Assembly (NCBI RefSeq): GCF_014647375.1
Contig: NZ_BMPB01000006.1
Coordinates: 124,001 to 188,000, forward strand
Direction of reading: 5' to 3'
DNA length: 64,000 nucleotides
Origin: Parabacteroides faecis
GTDB taxonomy: Bacteria > Bacteroidota > Bacteroidia > Bacteroidales > Tannerellaceae
The position numbers and the translations under genes are program-made. How positions within the stretch are numbered: position 1 is the stretch's first letter; every line of letters starts with the position of its first letter. Positions 8,883 through 15,419 of the stretch are shown here, in pieces. The notes beneath the pieces were generated by a model. It searched no databases. It was not told where the DNA came from and saw nothing but the letters and a program-made list of their open reading frames with translations.

Positions 8883-9243
8883 ATACGCCGTTATCCGCTT
8901 TGTTCCCCGGGTGGAACGTGAGGAGTTTATTAATGTTGGCATTATCATGTTCTCGAAACAGGCCCGCTTTATAAAGGCCCGTTATCAGGTGAACGAGAAG
9001 AAGCTCCGTCTGTTTTCATCGGAGCTGGATATGGATTCGTTGTATGCCAGTCTGAAAGTATTCGATCATATCTGTTCGGGTGCAAAAAACGCAGGTCCGA
9101 TCGCTGCGATGGATATTCCCGAACGTTTTCGCTGGCTGACGGCTGTACGGAGCTCTTCGATACAGACTTCCCGCCCGCATCCCGGCTTTTCCTGCGATCT
9201 GGAGGCAACGTTCGGAAAATTATTTGAAGAGTTGGTGCTCTAG
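8860..9243 (+). CDS. DUF3037 domain protein
   Basis: A 127-residue cytoplasmic protein matching the DUF3037 family pattern: an N-terminal YEYAVIRFVPRVEREEFINV block, then GIIMFSKQARFIKARYQ, and a C-terminal segment with SSSIQTSRPHPGF. No catalytic motif is recognised. The ATG lies inside the HipA-like gene (23-bp overlap), so the two are translationally coupled. DUF3037 next to a HipA-like kinase is a recurrent pairing across bacteria (known from family neighbourhoods; not checked here), and suggests they act together. A weak hairpin at 9281-9303 may end the transcript. Confidence 0.82.
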   Translation: MQGKHLYEYAVIRFVPRVEREEFINVGIIMFSKQARFIKARYQVNEKKLRLFSSELDMDSLYASLKVFDHICSGAKNAGPIAAMDIPERFRWLTAVRSSSIQTSRPHPGFSCDLEATFGKLFEELVL

Positions 9244-9280
9244 ATCAATATCGGATATCTCGGTGGAAAAGCCTCTTTTT

Positions 9281-9303
9281 AACTGTTAATTTTAGCAGTT
9301 TTT
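9281..9303 (+). terminator. Possible terminator after DUF3037
   Basis: AACTGTTAA (9281-9289) can pair with TTAGCAGTT (9292-9300), followed by a short T run. The stem is A/T-rich and the call is tentative. Confidence 0.4.
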
Positions 9304-9388
9304 GTCTGTATTGTATATAGTTTTATCATCACTAACACTTTTTGGCGAAAGAAGCTTTTCCGCTTAACATATATTGTCTCTAAAAAGC

Positions 9389-9419
9389 TTGACAAACACT
9401 TGCTACAGCCGTATCTTTG
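9389..9419 (+). promoter_or_regulatory. Promoter of the candidate small RNA
   Basis: TTG at 9389-9391 and TATCTTTG at 9412-9419, spaced by 20 bp, make a good Bacteroidetes promoter. It points into a stretch with no reading frame that ends in a strong terminator. Confidence 0.75.
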
Positions 9420-9424
9420 TACTG

Positions 9425-9536
9425 TGGTTTTTTCATAATAGTATTAGATTTAAGGTTAACAAAGTTTGATTAGGGCTTGTCGTGAGACAGGCTTTAATTG
9501 TTTATAGAGGTTTGCTCCCGAAGCAAACCTTTTTTT
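9425..9536 (+). ncRNA. Candidate structured small RNA or leader RNA
   Basis: About 112 nt bounded by a full promoter (9389-9419) and an intrinsic terminator (9508-9536), with no open frame of note. It starts with a U-rich segment near GTGGTTTTTTCATAATAG and an A-rich TTAAGGTTAACAAAG segment. A hairpin follows at 9475-9492: GCTTGTC/GACAGGC closed by a GUGA (GNRA-type) tetraloop. The layout of promoter, short structured RNA and terminator is that described for the Bacteroidales-1 RNA motif, and I have the impression that the 5' segment recurs in front of other genes in this order. Both statements are from memory and need a covariance-model search. It could instead be an attenuated leader of the SRPBCC gene downstream. 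Confidence 0.6.
9508..9536 (+). terminator. Intrinsic terminator of the candidate small RNA
   Basis: A perfect 8-bp stem AGGTTTGC/GCAAACCT (9508-9515/9523-9530) with loop TCCCGAA is followed by seven T residues. Confidence 0.88.
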
Positions 9537-9600
9537 GTTGGTCCCGGAAAAGCAGCATGGATTTTATCGGGAATGTTTCTGTTATATTCTTTTAATTGGT

Positions 9601-9608
9601 TATATTTG
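9601..9608 (+). promoter_or_regulatory. -7 element for the SRPBCC gene
   Basis: TATATTTG fits TAnnTTTG and lies 40 bp before the chosen ATG. It is downstream of the terminator at 9536, which supports separate transcription of the SRPBCC gene. Confidence 0.5.
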
Positions 9609-9648
9609 TAAACAATCAGTGATTCAGTTATTTAGAAATAAGCTTATA

Positions 9649-10161
9649 ATGATGTCTTTCTTTATCTATTTCTTTATTGTCGTGGCAGGGATTGTCGCTT
9701 TGATTTTTATCATCGGACTTCTTTTGCCGAATGAAAGGACCGCAACCAGTGAATGTTATTATAACGCATCGCCGGAGAAGGTATATAATGCGCTGACGAA
9801 TAATGCCGATTACGGTTATCGCAGCGATCTGGAAGAAATTGTCATTATAGAAGAAAATGACGGGATAGAAGTCTGGGATGAGATAGCGAAGAATGGCTCC
9901 GTCATCCGTTTTCGGACTGCCCATAAAAAACCTTATTCTTTGTATGAGTTCGATATTGTCCGGGGGAACGGATTCACCGGTCACTGGAAAGGAGAATTGA
10001 AAGCAACCAGCACAGGTGGGACGCATTTTACGTCGACGGAAACCATTCGGATGAAAAATCCTTTCCTCAAAGTCCTTTCCCGCTTATTCTTCAATCTGGA
10101 GAAGTTCATGCACACCTATCAAAATGATCTGCGGGTAAAGTTGAGTGAAGATATTGCATAA
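9649..10161 (+). CDS. SRPBCC-family protein with an N-terminal membrane anchor
   Basis: A 170-residue protein with one N-terminal hydrophobic segment (FFIVVAGIVALIFIIGLLLP) followed by a START/Bet v1-like (SRPBCC) domain that usually binds a hydrophobic ligand. The domain begins with ECYYNASPEKVYNALTN, includes IEVWDEIAKNGSVIRFR in its beta sheet, and ends in a long helix near the C-terminus (SRLFFNLEKFMHTYQNDLR). I start at the ATG 9649 because the longer frame would begin at a TTG inside the upstream terminator. It converges with the choloylglycine hydrolase gene 10 bp away. No partner or ligand is suggested by context. Confidence 0.75.
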   Translation: MMSFFIYFFIVVAGIVALIFIIGLLLPNERTATSECYYNASPEKVYNALTNNADYGYRSDLEEIVIIEENDGIEVWDEIAKNGSVIRFRTAHKKPYSLYEFDIVRGNGFTGHWKGELKATSTGGTHFTSTETIRMKNPFLKVLSRLFFNLEKFMHTYQNDLRVKLSEDIA

Positions 10162-10184
10162 AAAAGGGAGCTTAATGAGCTCCC
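10160..10184 (-). terminator. Terminator overlapping the 3' end of the choloylglycine hydrolase gene
   Basis: A perfect 7-bp stem GGGAGCT/AGCTCCC (10166-10172/10178-10184) has a run of six T on its minus-strand side, so it terminates the minus gene. The stop codon (10172-10174) and last codons of that gene lie inside the hairpin. Confidence 0.75.
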
Positions 10185-11221
10185 AGGAATTTGAATGGTT
10201 CAGTTACGACAAACTGATCTGCCGTATTACCCGCATAGGTTTTACCGCCCACCAGGTCCAGCATTTTAACCGGTGCCTTTTCTGAAAAATCCACATCCTT
10301 GAAATCAACCCAGAAGATATTAGGGTGAATGGTCGATTCGTAATAATAGACTTTATTCTTCTGATCGGAAACGGTTCTCCATATCGTAGACGAAATATTC
10401 GGTTGGTCGGGTGTTGTAATACCCAACGGAACCGACGTGTTACGGATCACGCTGAATACACTAGCCACTGCCATGCGTGTATCTTCTACCTTCGGTATGG
10501 CATTAATATAGAAAGAAGCGCGGACAAAACGGTCGGCCGCCCGGTTGGTTCCGGGTAAGAAAGTCGTTCCTCCGATATTCTTCCAGTATTCGTCCAAAGC
10601 CAACTGTTGGTCGAAAACAGGTGAGTTGGTCATGACCTGGTAGGATTTGTCATGGTGGATGTTCAGTTTCCCGTTCACATATTCGAAGATGGCATTGTCG
10701 CCGTTATCATCAGAGATGGAAAGGTGTAATGTCGCCATCCGGGTTCCGTCCGGCATCATATCCGATACCACTTCAAATGTCCCTTTTTCAACAAAATCGA
10801 CAGCTTCGTCCACTGTCGCAAAATTATCCAGCATATATTGAACCCAGGCAGCAATGGATAATCCCGGCTTCTTACCGTCCCATTGGGGATATTCCGATTC
10901 GGCGAGCCAGAGCAGGTTGGCTACCAGTCCTTTTTCATTCATCCCGTCCGTACTGCAAATGTCGTATGCTGAAGTAACTACGCTACCATATTTAGAAGTC
11001 CATTCCAATGGATTTTTACCTATTTCGCCATTGCGTTGCATTCCTCGTGGAAATATCCAGAGGTTACTGCGGCTATCTTCTTTCCAGTCCATTGTCCGTC
11101 CGGTCAACACCGTATTTCCTTTTCCCTGATAGACAACTCTGGTACAGGCATCTGCCGGGCTGAACTGTGCACTCGCTGTAATTGCGGCTAACGCTATTCC
11201 CCATTTCTTAATACATCTCAT
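10172..11221 (-). CDS. Choloylglycine hydrolase family protein (bile salt hydrolase type)
   Basis: An N-terminal-nucleophile (Ntn) amidase that cleaves linear C-N amide bonds; family members deconjugate bile salts or hydrolyse penicillin V. It has 349 residues. A signal peptide ends at DA|C, and removal exposes Cys26 (ACTRVVYQG) as the catalytic N-terminal residue. Arg42 and Asp45 follow in GRTMDWKEDSRSN, a segment typical of gut Bacteroidales bile salt hydrolases. Further downstream is VMTNSPVFDQQL, holding the conserved Asn. The protein is therefore periplasmic. The gene is 87 bp after the ECF sigma gene on the same strand. A perfect 10-bp hairpin stands 3 nt before its start codon. Bile-acid activity versus other amide substrates cannot be settled from sequence. 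Confidence 0.88.
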   Translation of the reverse strand: MRCIKKWGIALAAITASAQFSPADACTRVVYQGKGNTVLTGRTMDWKEDSRSNLWIFPRGMQRNGEIGKNPLEWTSKYGSVVTSAYDICSTDGMNEKGLVANLLWLAESEYPQWDGKKPGLSIAAWVQYMLDNFATVDEAVDFVEKGTFEVVSDMMPDGTRMATLHLSISDDNGDNAIFEYVNGKLNIHHDKSYQVMTNSPVFDQQLALDEYWKNIGGTTFLPGTNRAADRFVRASFYINAIPKVEDTRMAVASVFSVIRNTSVPLGITTPDQPNISSTIWRTVSDQKNKVYYYESTIHPNIFWVDFKDVDFSEKAPVKMLDLVGGKTYAGNTADQFVVTEPFKFLGAH

Positions 11222-11224
11222 AAT

Positions 11225-11252
11225 CTAATCGTTTTATTATATAAACGATTAG
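11225..11252 (-). promoter_or_regulatory. Perfect 10-bp inverted repeat abutting the start codon of the choloylglycine hydrolase gene
   Basis: CTAATCGTTT (11225-11234) and AAACGATTAG (11243-11252) are exact complements with an 8-nt loop. In the mRNA only 3 nt separate the stem from the ATG, so it would cover the ribosome-binding region; alternatively it is a dyad operator. Confidence 0.6.
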
Positions 11253-11308
11253 TCTGTCAGAAAGTTTAAGTTTCTCTGTTATTTCTATTTCAGGCTGTCC
11301 GGCTAACT

Positions 11309-11884
11309 TCAGAGTTCTCCTATTTTGGTCAGAACCATAAGTAACGGCAAATAATCCTTTAACCTGCTGCGGAATAGTTTCAATGCTTTCGAAATATGGA
11401 ACTCGATTGTTTTGATGCTGAGGTCCAGTTCTGCCGCAATCTCCCGGTTGGTCATACTCTCGTACCGGCTTTTAAAGAAGATCGTACGGGTCTGTTCCGG
11501 TAATTCATCCAGTGTTTTCCGGATGATTTCTTTTACTTCGATGGTGAAGAGCTCTGACGGGTCGCACGACTCGAGAGAAGAGATACGGAAATTTAGTTCG
11601 CGTTGGCGGTGGTCATATAGCTGATCTTCCGCATCAGTCCGGATGGTCAGGTGTCGTAAGTGGTTGAGTGCCTTGTTTTTTACAGATGTTAATAGGTATC
11701 CGGGGATATTAGTGTCGGCAGGTAGCTCCTTTCTTTTCTCCCAATACTGGATAATTGCCTCCATGTAAATATCCTCCGCGGCGGCCATATCCCTTACGTA
11801 TGAATTGGCAAACAAGATGAACGGCTCTCTGAATTGATCGAAGAGCGTTGAAAATAGTGAAGATTCCGTCCGTTGTTCTCCCAT
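11309..11884 (-). CDS. RNA polymerase sigma-70 factor, ECF subfamily
   Basis: A 191-residue ECF sigma factor. Region 2 lies at about 20-90 (LFANSYVRDMAAAEDIYMEA for core and -10 binding), and region 4 at about 125-180, with a helix-turn-helix MTNREIAAELDLSIKTIEFH for the -35 element. Bacteroidetes ECF factors usually stand before a FecR-type anti-sigma and a SusC/D pair. None is present: the next gene on the strand is the choloylglycine hydrolase. A possible -7 (TACTTTTG on the minus strand, 11893-11900) lies 8 bp upstream of the ATG, and the gene is divergent from the FKBP pair. Confidence 0.9.
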   Translation of the reverse strand: MGEQRTESSLFSTLFDQFREPFILFANSYVRDMAAAEDIYMEAIIQYWEKRKELPADTNIPGYLLTSVKNKALNHLRHLTIRTDAEDQLYDHRQRELNFRISSLESCDPSELFTIEVKEIIRKTLDELPEQTRTIFFKSRYESMTNREIAAELDLSIKTIEFHISKALKLFRSRLKDYLPLLMVLTKIGEL

Positions 11885-11892
11885 AACAGATG

Positions 11893-11900
11893 CAAAAGTA
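11893..11900 (-). promoter_or_regulatory. Possible -7 element for the ECF sigma gene
   Basis: The minus strand reads TACTTTTG, a match to TAnnTTTG, but it is very close to the ATG (nearly leaderless) and lacks a clear -33 partner. Confidence 0.35.
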
Positions 11901-11943
11901 ATAAAAAAGTACCTTTTGATGTCGTTTGTGTAGTTAAAAGCAT

Positions 11944-11951
11944 TACTTTTG
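11944..11951 (+). promoter_or_regulatory. -7 element for the FKBP operon
   Basis: TACTTTTG matches TAnnTTTG, 30 bp before the ATG at 11982. TTTG copies upstream (11915-11918, 11925-11928) are not at the ideal spacing. Confidence 0.5.
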
Positions 11952-11981
11952 TAGCTTGTAATTAGTTGAAAACGAAAAAGA

Positions 11982-12569
11982 ATGGATAAAGTAAGTTATG
12001 CACTTGGCTTAAGTATCGGAAATAATTTCCAGAACTCGGGCATTAATGATCTTCAGATTGAAGACTTTGTGAAAGGATTGAAAGATATTTTGGGCGGCCA
12101 GACTCCTGAAATCAGTTATGACGAAGCTAAGCAGGTGATCAACGATTACTTCATGAAGCTACAAAAAGAAAAATTTGAAATCAATAAGAAAGCAGGCGAA
12201 GAATTCCTGACTATCAATAAAGGAAAAGCAGGTGTTGTAACGCTGCCCAGCGGATTGCAATATCAGGTACTTCAGAAAGGTGAAGGCCCAACGCCGACTG
12301 CTTCCGACAACGTAAAATGTCATTATCACGGAACTTTAATCAACGGTACAGTGTTTGATAGTTCAGTACAGCGCGGCGAACCGGCTGTATTCGGAGTATC
12401 GCAGGTAATCCCGGGATGGGTGGAAGCATTGCAGCTAATGCCGGTAGGTTCCAAATGGAGACTGTTCATCCCTTCCAACCTGGCTTATGGCGAACATGGA
12501 GCAGGAGAAGCTATCGAACCGAACAGCGCATTGGTTTTTGATGTCGAATTATTGGACATAGTAAAATAA
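11982..12569 (+). CDS. FKBP-type peptidyl-prolyl cis-trans isomerase (cytoplasmic-type)
   Basis: A 195-residue isomerase that speeds X-Pro bond rotation during folding. The N-terminal dimerisation domain (DKVSYALGLSIGNNFQNSGI, about 1-85) is of the Mip/FkpA kind. The FKBP domain covers about 95-195: VKCHYHGTLINGTVFDSSVQ, VIPGWVEALQLMPVGSKWRL and IPSNLAYGEHGAGEAIEPNS hold the active-site Tyr, Phe-Asp and Tyr. There is no obvious signal peptide, unlike the paralogue 13 bp downstream. The two genes form an operon covering cytoplasm and envelope, probably by tandem duplication. Confidence 0.95.
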   Translation: MDKVSYALGLSIGNNFQNSGINDLQIEDFVKGLKDILGGQTPEISYDEAKQVINDYFMKLQKEKFEINKKAGEEFLTINKGKAGVVTLPSGLQYQVLQKGEGPTPTASDNVKCHYHGTLINGTVFDSSVQRGEPAVFGVSQVIPGWVEALQLMPVGSKWRLFIPSNLAYGEHGAGEAIEPNSALVFDVELLDIVK

Positions 12570-12582
12570 TTTATAGAGAAAA

Positions 12583-13302
12583 ATGAAAAAGATTAATGTT
12601 TTAGTTGCTACGGTTATTGTAGCGTTGGGCGTTTCTGCCACATCTTGTGACTCAAAAAGAAGTGCCAGCCTGAAAACTGGTGCGGATAGCGCGAGCTATG
12701 CAATCGGTATTGCGAACGGAAGTATGTTCAAACAGAATCTGGAAGGCATGCCTGGTGGTCCTGTTAATATTGACGATCTGTTGGCTGGTTTCGAAGCAGC
12801 TTTGAAGAACGATACTACTGGTGCGAAGATGACTATGGAACAGGCTCAGGCTTTTCTGAACACTTATTTTGTAGAAGCTCAGGCTAAAGAAGCTGAGAAA
12901 GCAAAAGAAGAAGGAGATAAGTTCCTTGCTGAAAACAAGACAAAAGAAGGTGTTATCACTACAGAAAGCGGTTTGCAGTATAAAGTGGAAACTGAAGGAA
13001 CAGGTGCAAAACCTGCAAAAGAAGATCGGGTAAAAGTACACTATACAGGTACATTGCTGGACGGGACTAAGTTCGATAGCTCTGTAGATCGCGGTGAACC
13101 TGCTGAATTTGCTGTAGACCGGGTGATTGCGGGATGGACTGAAGTTCTGCAGATTATGCCGGTTGGTTCTAAATATATTATTTGGGTTCCGGCTGAATTG
13201 GGTTATGGTCAACAACCTCCTCGCGGAAGCAATATCAAACCGAACAGTACTTTGAAGTTTGAAATAGAATTACTGGATATCGTGAAAGACGACCAGAAAT
13301 AA
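12583..13302 (+). CDS. FKBP-type peptidyl-prolyl isomerase, lipoprotein
   Basis: The second FKBP isomerase, 239 residues. A lipoprotein signal with lipobox ATSC (Cys23) places it in the envelope. An N-terminal FkpA-type domain (DSASYAIGIANGSMFKQNLE) and a charged helix rich in Ala/Lys/Glu precede the FKBP domain (about 140-235), with VKVHYTGTLLDGTKFDSSVD, VIAGWTEVLQIMPVGSKYII and AELGYGQQPPRGSNIKPNS. It is a paralogue of the preceding gene, 13 bp away, and is followed by a strong terminator. Likely role: folding of periplasmic or outer-membrane proteins. Confidence 0.95.
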   Translation: MKKINVLVATVIVALGVSATSCDSKRSASLKTGADSASYAIGIANGSMFKQNLEGMPGGPVNIDDLLAGFEAALKNDTTGAKMTMEQAQAFLNTYFVEAQAKEAEKAKEEGDKFLAENKTKEGVITTESGLQYKVETEGTGAKPAKEDRVKVHYTGTLLDGTKFDSSVDRGEPAEFAVDRVIAGWTEVLQIMPVGSKYIIWVPAELGYGQQPPRGSNIKPNSTLKFEIELLDIVKDDQK

Positions 13303-13327
13303 CAATATTACATTTGTAAATAAAGGG

Positions 13328-13372
13328 GCGGGTAAATTATGCTAAAAAGCATTATTTGCCCGCTTTTATTAT
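13328..13372 (+). terminator. Terminator of the FKBP operon
   Basis: A 15-bp stem GCGGGTAAATTATGC/GCATTATTTGCCCGC with mismatch/wobble at two positions is followed by TTTTATTATTT. Confidence 0.88.
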
Positions 13373-13423
13373 TTATTTAGTACTTTTTTCTTTCAGAATG
13401 ATAGATTGTTGAAAATAATTATA

Positions 13424-13431
13424 TACTTTTG
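13424..13431 (+). promoter_or_regulatory. -7 element for the Lrp-family gene
   Basis: TACTTTTG fits TAnnTTTG, 41 bp before the ATG. An upstream TTG at 13406-13408 is 15 bp away, short of the ideal 19. Confidence 0.5.
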
Positions 13432-13472
13432 ATATATAAATAACAAGAGCGTATAATAAAGCGATAGAGAAA

Positions 13473-13940
13473 ATGGAGAAAATAGACAAACTGGACCGGC
13501 AGATATTGAACATTATTTCAAAAAATGCCAGGATTCCTTTCAAGGATGTAGCTGAAGAGTGTGGCGTGTCGCGTGCGGCCATCCATCAACGGGTACAGCG
13601 CATGATTGATATGAATGTGATCGTTGGGTCAGGTTATCATATTAATCCGAAGATTCTGGGATATAATACCTGTACATACATCGGTGTAAAGTTGGAACGT
13701 GGTTCCATGTACAAAGATGTCGTACCTGAGTTCGAGAAGATTCCGGAAGTAGTCGAATGTCATTTTACAACAGGTCCGTACACAATGCTGATCAAATTGT
13801 ATGCCCGTGATAATGAGCATCTGATGGAATTGTTAAATTCTAAAATTCAGGAGATACCGGGTGTGACGGCTACGGAGACATTGATCTCTTTGCGTCAGAG
13901 TGTGAAACGTGAAATCCCTATCTGCAACATCAACGAATAA
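13473..13940 (+). CDS. Lrp/AsnC-family transcriptional regulator
   Basis: A 155-residue regulator of the feast/famine family. The N-terminal winged helix-turn-helix (LDRQILNIISKNARIPFKDV, SRAAIHQRVQRM) binds DNA. The C-terminal RAM domain (about 70-150; VVECHFTTGPYTMLIKLYAR) usually binds amino acids and mediates octamer formation. Length and layout are standard. It is monocistronic, with its own -7 and terminator. No amino-acid gene is adjacent, so it may act as a global or distant regulator; the effector is unknown. Confidence 0.95.
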   Translation: MEKIDKLDRQILNIISKNARIPFKDVAEECGVSRAAIHQRVQRMIDMNVIVGSGYHINPKILGYNTCTYIGVKLERGSMYKDVVPEFEKIPEVVECHFTTGPYTMLIKLYARDNEHLMELLNSKIQEIPGVTATETLISLRQSVKREIPICNINE

Positions 13941-13957
13941 ATTATTCTAAAAAATAG

Positions 13958-13993
13958 AAGCCCGGCCTCCTTGTGAGTTGCCGGGCTTTTTTA
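13958..13993 (+). terminator. Terminator of the Lrp-family gene
   Basis: A perfect 8-bp G+C-rich stem AGCCCGGC/GCCGGGCT (13959-13966/13980-13987) is followed by TTTTTT. Confidence 0.9.
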
Positions 13994-14009
13994 TATCCAC
14001 GGCAATTAC

Positions 14010-14017
14010 TACTTTTG
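14010..14017 (+). promoter_or_regulatory. -7 element for the subtilase-xseA operon
   Basis: TACTTTTG matches TAnnTTTG and lies 22 bp before the ATG at 14040. Confidence 0.55.
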
Positions 14018-14039
14018 TAGGGTTGAGTTATATGTTCCC

Positions 14040-15419
14040 ATGAAAAAATATATAGGACTGTTTGTTTTGTTATGCTGCTTTTCTTCGTGGCTCACTGCCG
14101 GAGAAAGTTATTGTTTTCGTGTTTACCTGAAAGATAAAGGCGATTCCGGATTTTCTGTAGACGAACCGGAAGCATTCCTGTCGAAAGAATCCATACAACG
14201 GCGTAAAAAGTCAGGAACCCCTGTTACTGTTTCCGATCTTCCTATTGCCCGGGCTTATCTGGATACATTGGCTGCTACCGGGGGAGAACCGGTAGTGCAG
14301 AGCAAATGGCTTTCCACTGTGGTTGTCGCCAGTAAGGACAGTACTGTTGCCAACCGGCTCAAAGGGCTGGCAATGGTCGATTCGGTAAAATGGGTCTGGA
14401 AAGGAAGCAATGATGTTGTTCCGGCCCAGGAAGACGATCAGGAGATACGCCTTGTTCCATCCGATACGCCTCTGAAAGAAAAATACGGATATGCGGAAAA
14501 CCAGATCAAAATGTTGAACGGTGTCAAATTGCATGAAGCCGGATTCAGGGGAGAAGGAATGCGTGTTGCGGTGATCGACGCCGGTTTCCAGAATGTCGAC
14601 CGTATCTGTGTATTCGATTCCCTGCAACTGATCGGGACGCACAATGTGATTTATCCCGGACGTAGCGTTTATGAAGCTGATGATCACGGGACGAAAGTAT
14701 TATCCTGTATGGCTGCCAATATGCCCGGTATAATGGTGGGAACAGCCCCTAAAGCGTCTTATTTGCTGATCAAGAGTGAAGACAGCGATTCGGAATATCC
14801 GATAGAAGAAGATTATTGGGCGGCGGCCGTCGAATATGCCGATAGCGTGGGAGTGGATGTGATCTCTTCTTCATTAGGTTATTTTGCTTTCGATGCGGAC
14901 GAGTTATCTTACGACCAGGCTGCCCTCGACGGGAAGAGTTCGCTGATCAGCCAGGCCGCCCATCTGGCTGGCCAGAAAGGCATCCTGATGTTCTGTAGCG
15001 CAGGAAATGAAGGCAACGGTAGCTGGGGGAAGATCACCTTTCCTTCGGATGCTTCGGATATCCTGACGGTAGGATCTGTCACGGAAGAAAAGAAAAAGAG
15101 TGTTTTCAGTTCCGTCGGTTTTACAGCCGATTATCGTGTGAAACCGGATGTTGTCGCGTTGGGGTCGGGCAGTTGTGTGATCGATCCGCAGGGAAATATA
15201 CGGTATGCCAGCGGAACATCCTTTGCGACCCCTATATTGGCAGGGATGGGCGTCTGCTTGTGGCAGGCATTGCCCGGATTAAGCAACAAAGAGATCATAG
15301 CCTTATTGCAGGAGGTATCGAGCCAGGCCAAACGCCCTGATGCTGAACTGGGATATGGCATTCCGAATATATATAAAGCCTATAAGAAAGGAACGCAATA
15401 TGCCAGGGCTGAACATTAA
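14040..15419 (+). CDS. Secreted S8-family serine peptidase (subtilisin-like)
   Basis: A 459-residue subtilase with a signal peptide (LFVLLCCFSSWLTAG) and therefore periplasmic or surface-exposed. An N-terminal pro-region (about 20-150) includes LSKESIQRRKKSG and LKGLAMVDSVKWVWKG, typical of Bacteroidetes S8 proteins. The catalytic triad is visible: Asp180 in VAVIDAGFQ, His216 in DDHGTKVLS, Ser394 in SGTSFATPILAG; the oxyanion Asn is in CSAGNEGNGSW. No C-terminal sorting domain is present. The gene overlaps xseA by 20 bp and shares its promoter, an odd pairing of a secreted protease with a DNA-repair nuclease that probably reflects only co-transcription. Substrate unknown. Confidence 0.93.
   Translation: MKKYIGLFVLLCCFSSWLTAGESYCFRVYLKDKGDSGFSVDEPEAFLSKESIQRRKKSGTPVTVSDLPIARAYLDTLAATGGEPVVQSKWLSTVVVASKDSTVANRLKGLAMVDSVKWVWKGSNDVVPAQEDDQEIRLVPSDTPLKEKYGYAENQIKMLNGVKLHEAGFRGEGMRVAVIDAGFQNVDRICVFDSLQLIGTHNVIYPGRSVYEADDHGTKVLSCMAANMPGIMVGTAPKASYLLIKSEDSDSEYPIEEDYWAAAVEYADSVGVDVISSSLGYFAFDADELSYDQAALDGKSSLISQAAHLAGQKGILMFCSAGNEGNGSWGKITFPSDASDILTVGSVTEEKKKSVFSSVGFTADYRVKPDVVALGSGSCVIDPQGNIRYASGTSFATPILAGMGVCLWQALPGLSNKEIIALLQEVSSQAKRPDAELGYGIPNIYKAYKKGTQYARAEH

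Noticed and set aside
8100-9243. HipA-like/DUF3037 pair considered as a classical HipAB toxin-antitoxin module
   Set aside because: There is no HTH antitoxin upstream, and DUF3037 has no DNA-binding motif.
9535-9648. N-terminal extension of the SRPBCC protein from a TTG
   Set aside because: The extension begins within a terminator and lacks a sensible N-terminus; the ATG at 9649 follows a -7 element and starts a membrane segment.
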